A model generated the notes under the pieces. The model ran no database searches. It was not told the DNA's origin and was given only the letters and a program-made list of their open reading frames with translations. A program made the translations under genes and the position numbers. From Cruorifilaria tuberocauda (Eukaryota; Nematoda; Chromadorea; Rhabditida; Onchocercidae), in the NCBI GenBank assembly GCA_013365365.1, contig JABVXU010001104.1:1-10066 (forward strand): a stretch of 10,066 nucleotides of DNA, given 5' to 3'. Each line of letters begins with the position of its first letter. The stretch's first letter is position 1. This document shows, piece by piece, positions 1-7,424 of this stretch.

Positions 1-171
1 AAAAAGAAAAAAAAAGAAAAAGAAAAAAAAAGAAAAGAAAAAAAAAAGAAAAGGAAAAAAAAAGAAAAGGAAAAAAAAGAAAAGGAAAAAAAAGAAAAGG
101 AAAAAAAAGAAAAGGAAAAAAAAGAAAAGGAAAAAAAAAGAAAAGGAAAAAAAAAGAAAAGGAAAAAAAAC
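1..171. repeat. Purine-only GAAAAGGAAAAAAAA minisatellite
   Basis: Positions 1-170 contain only A and G; the first pyrimidine is C at 171. From about 48 the tract resolves into tandem 15-16 bp units of the form GAAAAGGAAAAAAAA, with starts at 48, 64, 79, 94, 109, 124, 140 and 156. The 16-bp variants have one extra A. Positions 1-47 are a more degenerate AAAAG-type repeat, and the tract may extend beyond the left edge. Just after it (from about 182) the strand switches sharply to T-rich sequence. A homopurine mirror-like tract of this kind could form triplex DNA, but that is inference. Confidence 0.95.
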
Positions 172-181
172 GAAAAAGAAA

Positions 182-2280
182 ATTTATTTTTTTTAGTTTT
201 GAAAGTAAAAGTAACTGAATTCAAGGTTTATGTTGAGAGGATGAAAAGATTTTTTCATCTTCCCGTTGTTTTCTTAATTATTAGCATACGGTATCATTGG
301 TCGGGCTGTGGTCAAAACTGGGAAATCTGTTTTTTGCTATACTTTGAGTTCAGTTACTTTTTTTTGCTTCTGTTTTAATAGCCCTGTTCTGGGCAAATAA
401 CATTTATTGAGAGTTTGTTTAATTAATGTTATTTAAATTAATTTCACTTTTTTAAACTTTTTAAACTTTAAGATATTTTTCTATCTATTGAATGTTCCAT
501 TCTAGTTTTTTTAAAGTATTTTTGTTCTTACTAGTTGTGCTTGTTTCTTTAGTATTTATCATTTTTTGCTAGTAGTTCTGAGCTAGTATTTTAATGTGAA
601 ACAATTGAATTCTAAATATAATAGATAAGAGATCTTTAATTCTGTTAATCGTTTTCATTAGTGCACAGTCTATTACAGTTTATAATGTGAAGGAACTTTG
701 AATTCAATTGCTTATGGTTCCATCTTATGGCAACATAAATTGAAGTAATTTGTTATTAATTTTCGTAATTTCAAAAAAATTTTTTATTTTTAATTGAATT
801 TTTAATTTTGAGATTTTTGAAGTAATTAATTTTACTCTTCTTGTCCCTCAAAAAAAACCGTTTCCATTGATATATGTTGTGTAAATGATGTAATCAGTTT
901 TTCCAATAATTTTTTCTTTACATTTATCGAAATTAATTAATTTAATTGTAATTTAATGAATTGTGTTTACTTTATGTAAGTGGTATTGATTATAATTTTT
1001 ATGCAGATTACTTTTTGATGATAGTTCAAATACTATTTCGTTTTAGATATAGATATTGTGCACTGTTTATCCCAAAATAATAGTGTCAGATCTGTGACAT
1101 TATTGTTTTATCAATGCTTTATTTTTGTCCTTATGAATCATGAGTTGATATCCAGTTTAGCTAATATCGTGGTAGATTTTTGATACAAAATTAGCTTGCA
1201 AATATTTCCTTCATTTGTTTCGAAGAAATTAGAATGTTATCTTCTTGAATTGAATCTTGAATTTCGTTCTGGTCTTAAATTTTCAAACTATTGAGTTTTC
1301 GAATTAATCATCGTTTTAAACTTTCTTCTGTCTCACATGAGGTTGGAATTTTGTTTCTAAATTTTTAGAATTCTAATCTTCTCTCTAGTTTCAAAGAACT
1401 ATAAGATTCTTTAAATTATTTAAATTTTTGGATTGCATCAAAATTTGAAAAATCTCTTTAAATTACCTGATTTCTAAATTACTTTCGATCTTTTCAAAGT
1501 ATGAATTTTTCATTTGAACTTGTTTTTGAAATTTTCGTTATTTCTTGATTTTTCGAAATATTTAAAAGATAAATTTTTGAATTAATCAGACTTTTGATTC
1601 GTTTTCTAATTTTCGACTTTTTCTTTAATTATTCGAATTCTCAAATTCAATGTTTTCTAATTTTTTGTGTTAATTTCTATCCTTTTAAAATTATTTTCAT
1701 TAATTCAAATTTTTGCGATTGAAATTTTTTTTTCAGTTTTTGGGTTTTTTTTTGGAACTTCTCCATGATTTTACAAGTTTCCTGGATTTCACTTCAATTT
1801 TTCGATTTGCTTTTACTTTTTTTTTGTTTTTTTGTTTTACTCAATGAATTTCTGTTTGTAAAAATTTTTCTTAAATTTTTTTTTGCATGAATTTTTGGAT
1901 TTGTTTTTTATTGCATGCATTTTGCAGGACTGTTGATCTTTTTGAATTTTGATTTTTGTTTTAAATTTATTATTTTAATTTATTATATTTTGATTACTGC
2001 TGTTATTCACTTATTGTTGATTTTTTGTTGACATCACGTGTATTTTTCCATTAACTTTTATTTCCCCATACTTATGCATTCAATCTGGATTATTTTTGCT
2101 TATTGCACGTCATTTTGCTATTTATTATTATTGCATTTTTTACCTGTGCACAAATTAATATCATCTTTTGTCTCCGATCAATTTTTATTGAATTTAGTTG
2201 TTTTAATTTTTTAACAATTTTTTGTTAGCAAAGCTGATAGCTGCACAAATTTTGTATAGGTTATCATTTTTGTCAGCTAG
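182..2280. other. T-rich region with no supportable gene
   Basis: About 2.1 kb of strongly T-skewed + strand sequence with runs of T4-T10 and many stops in all frames. No coding segment longer than chance was seen on either strand. The texture is like nematode intron, outron or UTR sequence on the + strand, so it may be transcribed left to right, but no promoter or complete exon can be shown. A small perfect hairpin sits at 240-259. Between about 1240 and 1700 there is a vague degenerate repetition of TTCGAAT and AATTTTTGAA words without a fixed period. Confidence 0.6.
240..259. repeat. Short inverted repeat (8-bp stem, 4-nt loop)
   Basis: GATGAAAA (240-247), loop GATT, then TTTTCATC (252-259) form a perfect 8-bp stem. 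It lies just downstream of the purine tract. It is a small structure with no known role here, and AT-rich DNA yields such hairpins by chance. Confidence 0.5.
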
Positions 2281-2300
2281 CATATAACAGATAGAGCCAT

Positions 2301-2500
2301 ATGGCGAGTAAAGTTTTGAGAAGAAGGGAGAAGAGCAAGAAGGGGTACCAAAGAATCGAGATGAGAAGGGGGAACGCGAAGGAAAATTTCCAGCTGAAAA
2401 TCTCTTGGAGAATTCGAGATCATTTTGAGAGAAAGGACAGGAGAGAGGGGCTTCGAGATGTGGGACCAGTCAACAACCGCAAGTTCCCGACAATATCAAC
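2301..2500 (+). other. Purine-rich, GC-richer island with short open frame
   Basis: This 200-bp island stands out from the T-rich surroundings: it is purine-rich on the + strand (many GAGAAG and GAAGG words) and clearly more GC-rich. An ATG at 2301 opens a frame that stays open to a TAG at 2556-2558, inside the second unit of the adjoining tandem repeat, giving 85 residues. The first 67 residues, before the repeat, are very basic and start MASKVLRRREKSKKGY. I recognise no family. TTTTTGTCAG ends at 2277, a plausible splice or trans-splice acceptor just upstream. The purine-rich words would suit an exon with splicing-enhancer character. It could be an exon of a spliced + strand transcript, a relic of a mobile element, or a chance open frame in low-T sequence. 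Coding status is doubtful. Confidence 0.35.
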
Positions 2501-2805
2501 GATAGAACAACAAACTGGATCGAGCGGCTCGATCAGGCGAAAGTTGCCGCAACAATAGAACAACAAACTGGATCGAGCGGCTCGATCAAACGAAGGTTGT
2601 CGCGAAGATAGAACAACAAACTGGATCGAGCGGCTCGATCAAGCGAAAGTGGCCGCAACGATAGAACAACAAACTGGATCGAGCAGCTCGGTTAAAAGGC
2701 GCTTACCACAACAATAGAACAACAAACTGGATCGAGCGGCTCGACCAGGCGAAAGTTGTCGCGAAGATAGAACAACAAACTGGATCGAGCGGCTCGATCA
2801 GGCGA
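2477..2805. repeat. 53-bp tandem repeat array with embedded palindrome
   Basis: Six units with a period of exactly 53 bp start at 2501, 2554, 2607, 2660, 2713 and 2766. A degenerate partial unit precedes them from about 2477, and the last unit breaks off near 2805. Each unit begins RATAGAACAACAAACTG and carries GATCGAGC-G-GCTCGATC, a 17-nt palindrome with one central base (2518-2534, 2571-2587, 2624-2640, 2677-2693, 2730-2746, 2783-2799). The fourth copy is eroded and the fifth has one change. Since 53 is not divisible by 3, successive units are read in rotating frames. One of the three phases always contains TAG, so the array cannot encode a continuous + strand protein. The GC content is far above that of the flanks. 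Confidence 0.97.
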
Positions 2806-2829
2806 CTTGAGCATGCAAAAGTAGAAGAC

Positions 2830-4270
2830 ATGACAATGCAATGGATGATTATATTTATTTGATCAATTTTCTCGCTTCGAATTTTTTCTTGCACTTCTTA
2901 ATTTTTTATTAGAGTTTCAAAAGTCAATTATTGCATGCTTCGTTTGTGTATTTTTGAAAGTTACCGATGAATGTATTTTGTATATTTTAGCTAAATGCAT
3001 GATTAATTCTTTTAACTCACTAACCATTAATGTATTTAATATACTTCTATTAAATGTACACTTTTTCCGAGTTACTTAACTTATTACATGCTTTTTTCAA
3101 TTTACTTTATTAATCGCATGCTTTACTAGTTGCATGCTTCTTTTAGGATATCAATAATACATGCATTTTTACCTAGTAAAATTGATTAACCTGCATACTT
3201 TTTTTTTATGTCACCTTGTCATTTACATATTGCAGCAAATAATTAATGTACGTTTCAGTTTATGCCGAGAGACAAGATAGTACAACAAATCGACGTGCAA
3301 CTTCAGCTGCATTCCCAATATTGTTAGTTTCCTACGAATTTCTCTTTTTAAATTTTCATGCATCTAAACTAATTTTGGGAGTTTTTGTAATTTATAATTT
3401 TTATTTTTATTGTTTAAAATTACAATTTAATTTATTTATTAATTTATTCTCCACACGCAATTTTGTATTTTATCTTTTCTTCATTGCATGTTTATGTTAA
3501 TCTTTTCCTGCACACTTTTTGAATAATCCTTTAGATTTTTTTGCACTTATTTTTTTTCAATTTGGATTTTGCATGCATTTTAGGGTTTTATTTTTTTCAA
3601 ATATACCCATATGTTTTAGATTAATTTCAGTATTGCATGCTTTTATTTATCTGCTTTTTTTAGCTATTTATTTTTGATGTGTGCATTTTGCAGAATTTGA
3701 TTAATCGCATACTTTATTTGTATTGGCTGTACTTACGCTATATGTGCGATTTCAGCTTATTTTACTAAGAAATATGCGGAGAGATAAGCCGTATAAAATA
3801 TCTGGCACAGGAAATCGCTGGATTCAGATATTGTAACTTTGCTAGTATTTTTTCTAGAAACCTTTTTCTTAAATTTTCATATTTTCAGGTCGGTTTTGAA
3901 GTTCCGAATTCTCGTTTTCGCCGTGATGAATACAAATTAATTTGGACTCGTAGAATTTTCAAATCGTATTTTAAATTGGTTTGAATTTTCTATGCATCTA
4001 ATGTCTCCTATCATTTTTTGATCAATAATTTTTGTTTTAATTTCCTTAGTTTCTAAATGTTTTAAAATTTTTCTAATGCCTTAAGTTCTAAAATTTTGCG
4101 CTATATCATTCTCCTTTGAAAAATTCCAAGTCTTTGAAATTTCGAATTTTTCGAAAACATATAGATATCATTTCTATGTTATAGTGCATTTGAAATATGT
4201 AATTCTGCAAAATTTCATGGTGAAGTTATTTTAATTCGTTTAATTCATTCGTTGTTTGTTTGTTTTTATA
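2830..4270 (+). other. T-rich region with exon-like patches, no supported gene
   Basis: This is T-skewed sequence like 182-2280, with small patches of more balanced composition directly after good acceptor sequences. They follow CGTTTCAG (3251-3258), GATTTCAG (about 3749-3754), TATTTTCAG (about 3889) and TTTACAG (about 4280). The patches after the first two share a 15-mer: ATGCCGAGAGACAAG at 3262-3276 and ATGCGGAGAGATAAG at 3774-3788, 13 of 15 identical. All patches hit stops quickly and cannot be joined into a convincing protein. A spliced non-coding + strand transcript is possible. AATAAA signals on the same strand at 4501, 4550 and 4792 could serve its 3' end. No protein family was recognised. 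Confidence 0.35.
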
Positions 4271-4798
4271 TAATTTACAGGAGTAAATTATTTAACTCAG
4301 ATTGCGACATTTTCATCTCAAATCCCAACTGAAAATTAGACGACGGTAATAGCATCGAATCTTTTTGATTTGATGGCAGAGAATCAGTGGTCTTTTGCAA
4401 CTCAGAATCTCGGAAAGGAAAATATAATTTAACGAAATTAAAATGAAATAGAATATAAGAATACTTTTATTCCAAGTGGAAATTCTTCCCCAAAACAAAC
4501 AATAAATTCGTAGCACTTTGTTGAACTATTTGCTGATGGCTTATTCTCGAATAAAAGCTTCATCATTTTTCGAATACCAGCAATGATCATAGCAGGTTAA
4601 CAAATTAGCCCATTTCCAGAATCCCAAAATTACTATTTGAATAGTACAGGATATTTTAGACGTAAACGATATCCCAAAACTACGGTAAGACAGAAAGCAG
4701 ACAATTCCGGATAAAACTTTGCAGTAGAATCCATTGCAGCATTATGTGAATATAAGCTTTCTTTTTATAAATGAAACATGCCCTAAAGTTCAATAAAA
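4271..4798. other. Spacer downstream of the serpin gene
   Basis: Here the strand composition changes from T-rich to mixed. The only open frames are short and have no recognisable content. Three + strand AATAAA words (4501-4506, 4550-4555, 4792-4797) would fit 3' ends of a + strand transcript arriving from the left, tail-to-tail with the serpin. A small perfect hairpin, TACTATT-TG-AATAGTA, lies at 4631-4646. Nothing else was found. Confidence 0.5.
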
Positions 4799-4807
4799 GC
4801 AATCAAT

Positions 4808-4813
4808 TTTATT
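4808..4813 (-). terminator. Probable polyadenylation signal of the serpin gene
   Basis: TTTATT on the + strand reads AATAAA on the minus strand, 85 nt past the serpin stop codon. It is the first canonical AATAAA downstream of the stop. A short 3' UTR of about 100-110 nt would be usual for a nematode gene. Confidence 0.6.
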
Positions 4814-4898
4814 TTCCATTTTTTTCTTTACGACATTATTTCGCTAAATATTGCCATTAAACAAAGTCTGTAATTCAACAATTTATATGATACTGTTT

Positions 4899-5207
4899 TC
4901 AATTAAAATCTGGTACATCTGCTGAATTTAGGTAATCAAAATCCAAATTAGACATATCAAGAGGAACTGATTTTTCAATTTTTGAGAAAACATCAAGTGC
5001 CAGTCCATCACAACTATTATCATCTTCTACACTGAATTTTACGCCTTCACCAGTGAATCGATCGATCCATCGAATGATTCTTTGATTATCGAAAATAATA
5101 TAGAGGAATGGACGGTTGGCATCAAATTTTCGCACATTCTGATAAGAGGCTTCATCAATCGTTAGAATACCATTTGAAAATTCGTTTGTGATCCCTCTTT
5201 CATTAAT
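4899..5207 (-). CDS. Serpin exon 7: reactive loop, C-terminus and acidic tail
   Basis: Encodes residues 356-457 and TGA from acceptor AAATTCAG. INERG gives P17 Glu358, P16 Arg and P15 Gly360. The next residues, ITNEFS, replace the usual T-E-A-A-A-A/S hinge, and counting from Gly360 places P1 at Glu374 and P1' at Ala375. FDANRPFLYIIFDN and the strand to DRF(406) match the serpin end (usually ADHPFLF...FMGRV). After it, residues 408-457 form a tail with 12 Asp/Glu against 3 Lys, ending NSADVPDFN. No known domain was recognised in the tail. Confidence 0.88.
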   Translation of the reverse strand: MNERGITNEFSNGILTIDEASYQNVRKFDANRPFLYIIFDNQRIIRWIDRFTGEGVKFSVEDDNSCDGLALDVFSKIEKSVPLDMSNLDFDYLNSADVPDFN

Positions 5208-7422
5208 CTGAATTTAATATTTCATTGATTCGTTTTTCATCGAAAAAGATTTTCATAAAAACACAACAATCAATTACAAATTATCAATAAGCTGAAAGAC
5301 TTTTGCTTCTCCTGCCTGATTTCACCATTTCCGGTTGATTCTCTTCTTCCGGTAAAGGAAATTATACAACCGTACAGTTCAATAATCATCCTCCGCTGCT
5401 ACTTATTGTTGCACCATTTAATCAAATTTTAATTTCAGCAAAGTCAACATCGGAACCACAAGCGATCGCCTAGGGAGTAATATTTGAAGAAAATGAATTT
5501 GAATAAAGATTGCAACCTGTATGGAAGCCAAGCTTACGATATGCTTTGTTACCCATAGTGTTTGATCGGAAATACGAGAGAAATTAGCAGAGGGATCGAA
5601 CATCGATTTTAAACCCATCTCTCCCAATGCGTCTGATAAAACAAACTGCCTTCTGGACGTAAATTTTGGAATCATAACCTAAAATATTTTCAGGCTCTCA
5701 ATTACGCTGAAATTGAAATCAATCATCTTGTCCAGAAGAATTCAACATTTTGCAAAGTTCACCTTGATTTCTCATATCAAGAAAATCCTAAAACAAACCA
5801 TTGTTTTTTCGAATGTTTCGAGCGCATTAATATAATCGATTAGCATTTCGCCTGTAAGTTGCATTTCAAAATCTATCAGTTTTAAACCTTCTCTGGGCAG
5901 AATAATTAACATTTGCATTTCGTTATTTTCAAATGGTAAAGAAACAATCTGAACGCTGTTATCTTGGTAGTACGGGAAATGTGCTGCGCTTCCGATCATT
6001 GGTATCTGAAAAATAATTCCATTTAAAAGAAAATGCTTCTTTGGAAGCATATAAAGGAGGAATATCTTCTGAGTTTCGTTTGGCCAAAGAATACTCTGAC
6101 GATGACCTTTTTGTTACAATGAGGAGAGGGATAAGGTCATTCTAAAATATGTTAAAAGAAATTAATACTGTTGTTAGATTACAATAATGGTCTGTAATGA
6201 TGAAAGAGTGAAGTATCTCTGGTGCTTCATCGATGCAAACGAGTGCTTCCATTGTGCTTCAAAATGCAATTTACCAATGAAGAACATCGCAAAACCGAAA
6301 TTAATGAAGACGACATTTTTGATTTGCTGGCTAGAATTTGCTTTGATCCAACCAGCAGCTTCCTGAAAATTTCAGCAAGGAATACTCGGAATTGATGTTG
6401 TAAGAATTGTAATTAATTTTGATTTAACGTGACATAAAACAATCAATTGAGAATGAATTGAAATAAAGTTTGAATCGAAGAAAAAGTAATCATACCTGGA
6501 CAAAATTCTGTTTTTCGTCTCTAATATGAGTTCTTTTTATACCGATATGACGAAAATTGGTCATGAAATTTTTGAAATCAGTCTGAAGTGGGAAGCCTTC
6601 TTCAACCCATAATTTAGATGATTGTTCCATATATCGATTTCTATCATGCATAATATTTTGTACGAGAAGATAGGTAACATAACGTCGATAATCGTTAGCT
6701 ATCGGTGTGTCTTGATCTAAAGCGCAAATATAAGAAACTTTCCAGGTTACTAATCACTAAGTTTCGAGTGTGTCAAGTTCGAATACCGTTGTGAAACATT
6801 ATTAATTTAACGTGATCTTATTTTGTATTCTATGATTATCTTCAGCTAATTATTCATATTTCAGATTGACTAACTTAAGAATGATTCGCTAATTCCGCAA
6901 ATCATTGAATTCATCTGAAGTTGAGTTCCGCCTTCTGCTCCGTCATATAGCAATGACAATGCGGAAATGATGGCTGAGGGTGACAACAACGAGGATTCAT
7001 TAGTTCTTGGTGAAGAATGAAATAATTTCAGAGCGAAATTCATTTGCATGATTGTCACCGCCTGCCTGAAGCGTTTTTTTGATGGAAAGCCTTTGTAAGT
7101 TGTCGATGACTTAAGGCATAGAGAAATTTAAGCCATTTAAAAGGTAGATATTCATCTACTCCGTTATTAGCTAATAATATTTATCATAAAATGGATAATA
7201 ATTTATCGTCCGAATGAATTTCATTTCTGAAATGAATTCATGTTGTGAAATGGCTTCATCGATACTTGGAGGAGCATGGGATGAAATTAGAAGTTTAGAA
7301 AGAATATCAAGCACTTACTCGGTCTCATAATCATGGCGAAAGTTTACTTCTGTAGGAAAACGCAAACAAAAAATACCACTCAGTGCTATTACTGCGACAA
7401 GAATGACTTCGATCAGTTTCAT
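4899..7422 (-). CDS. Secreted serpin (serine protease inhibitor family), seven exons
   Basis: My gene model on the minus strand is 7422-7319, 7065-6875, 6716-6496, 6362-6183, 6005-5799, 5678-5517 and 5207-4899: 1374 nt, 457 residues plus TGA. All introns are GT-AG (253, 158, 133, 177, 120 and 309 nt) and every junction keeps frame. The start is the only ATG followed by a signal peptide, MKLIEVILVAVIALSGIFC. Serpin landmarks are in order: NESSLLSPSAIISALSLLYDGAEGGT (N57 onward, helix B/C region), KLWVEEGFPL, W210 in HFEAQWKHSF, SLPFENNEMQMLIILP, IPKF, ALGEMGLKSMFD, INERG before the reactive loop and FDANRPFLYIIFDN near the C-terminus. Sequons N57, N181 and N333 suit a secreted protein. Oddities: the P14-P9 hinge residues are I-T-N-E-F-S instead of Thr plus small residues; Gly202 replaces the highly conserved Asn eight residues before W210; and about 50 acidic residues follow the normal C-terminus. 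Family membership is near certain. Protease inhibition is doubtful, and the target is unknown. Confidence 0.93.
5517..5678 (-). CDS. Serpin exon 6: IPKF block to strand 5A
   Basis: Encodes residues 302-355 from acceptor ATATTTTAG. VMIPKF, ALGEMGLKSMFDPSANFS and LWVTKHI are typical serpin segments. The donor CAG|GTTGCA (5516) was chosen because SLASIQ plus INERG of exon 7 then aligns with the usual HKAFIEVNEEG. A closer-to-consensus donor, ATC|GTAAGC, lies 21 nt upstream at 5537 in the same phase; its use would remove VSLASIQ. Confidence 0.8.
5799..6005 (-). CDS. Serpin exon 5: sheet B/C core
   Basis: Encodes residues 233-301 from acceptor ATTTTTCAG. VQIVSLPFENNEMQMLIILP is the standard serpin strand 2B/3B block (usually LELPYxxxxLSMxIxLP). 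The donor ATG|GTTTGT gives phase 0, and the spacing from ILP to IPKF in the next exon (33 residues) matches alpha-1-antitrypsin. Confidence 0.9.
6183..6362 (-). CDS. Serpin exon 4: helix F and strand 3A
   Basis: Encodes residues 173-232 from acceptor ATTTTCAG. It begins EAAGWIKANSSQQIKNVV, like the serpin helix-F segment that precedes strand 3A. FIGKLHFEAQW aligns with the usual LVNAIYFKAEW, so Gly202 sits at the conserved Asn. The segment between helix F and strand 3A is several residues short. The chosen donor, ATT|GTAATC at 6182, is weak but keeps phase 0 and gives normal serpin spacing to IPMIG in the next exon. A stronger-looking G|GTAAAT at 6274 would delete W210 and break the frame. 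Confidence 0.75.
6496..6716 (-). CDS. Serpin exon 3: helix D to helix F region
   Basis: Two bases complete codon 99 (Asn), then residues 100-172. It contains KLWVEEGFPLQTDF, equivalent to the usual serpin L-x-V/Q-x-G-x-x-L block. The acceptor is GCGCTTTAG and the donor is CAG|GTATGA, leaving phase 0. The stretch 100-130 is unusually polar, with many Arg and Tyr residues (YRRYVTYLL, DRNRYME). Confidence 0.88.
6875..7065 (-). CDS. Serpin exon 2: helix A to helix C region
   Basis: The first base G completes codon 35 (GAG), then residues 36-98 and one base of codon 99. It contains the classic serpin start NFALKLF and the SPSAIISALSLLYDGAEGGT block. The acceptor is GCTTCAG and the donor is AA|GTTAGT; read-through meets TAG one codon later. 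A second possible acceptor four bases downstream (GGCAG) would break the frame. Confidence 0.88.
7214..7241. repeat. Inverted repeat in serpin intron 1
   Basis: ATGAATTTCATTTC (7214-7227) and GAAATGAATTCAT (7229-7241) are inverted copies with one extra T in the left arm. They could pair as a hairpin of about 13 bp in the intron. No known function. Confidence 0.6.
7319..7422 (-). CDS. Serpin exon 1: signal peptide
   Basis: Encodes residues 1-34 plus two bases of codon 35. Residues 4-18 form a hydrophobic core and cleavage is likely near C19, so the protein should enter the secretory pathway. The exon ends GA|GTAAGT, a near-perfect donor (intron bases 7318-7313). Reading through the donor hits TAA at once, which supports splicing here. 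Confidence 0.85.
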
Positions 7423-7424
7423 CG

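Larger units (their letters stand above)
1913..3640. promoter_or_regulatory. Cluster of seven GCATGC hexamers
   Basis: GCATGC occurs at 1913, 2811, 2933, 3116, 3132, 3571 and 3635, usually as TTGCATGCTT or TTGCATGCAT. One-base variants lie among them, such as ACATGC at about 3087 and 3159 and GCATGT at about 3486. I found no exact GCATGC in the rest of the window. Most copies are preceded by T, giving TGCATG, which in RNA is the binding word of RBFOX/FOX-1 family splicing regulators. The enrichment is seen directly; any regulatory role is inference. Confidence 0.55.

Noticed and set aside
2477..2805. CRISPR-like array
   Set aside because: Units are directly adjacent copies without unique spacers, and the context is eukaryotic.
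2477..2820. LTR-retrotransposon (BEL/Pao-like) gag fragment
   Set aside because: Considered because of the odd composition, but there is no zinc knuckle, protease, reverse transcriptase motif or long terminal repeat in the window, and the array shifts frame every unit.
2703..2894. 63-residue minus-strand open frame across the end of the 53-bp array
   Set aside because: It is the antisense of repeat units plus flank, has no family resemblance, and arises from the low stop density of the repeat on that strand.
3246..3500. 84-residue + strand open frame
   Set aside because: Apart from its first 25 residues it is Phe/Leu/Tyr-rich translation of T-rich non-coding DNA, with no recognisable family.
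4313..4516. 67-residue minus-strand open frame downstream of the serpin
   Set aside because: It lies beyond the serpin stop and polyadenylation signal, has no homology I recognise, and its composition fits a chance open frame.
5418..5516. Read-through of serpin exon 6 into intron 6 as a real C-terminus
   Set aside because: The frame stays open for 33 codons, but the translation loses serpin similarity immediately after the donor, while exon 7 restores it in phase.
5767..5791. 25-nt mini-exon between serpin exons 5 and 6 (TTTTAG before, GTGAAC after)
   Set aside because: Including it would break the frame, its upstream intron would be only a few bases long, and the spacing from ILP to IPKF is already normal without it.
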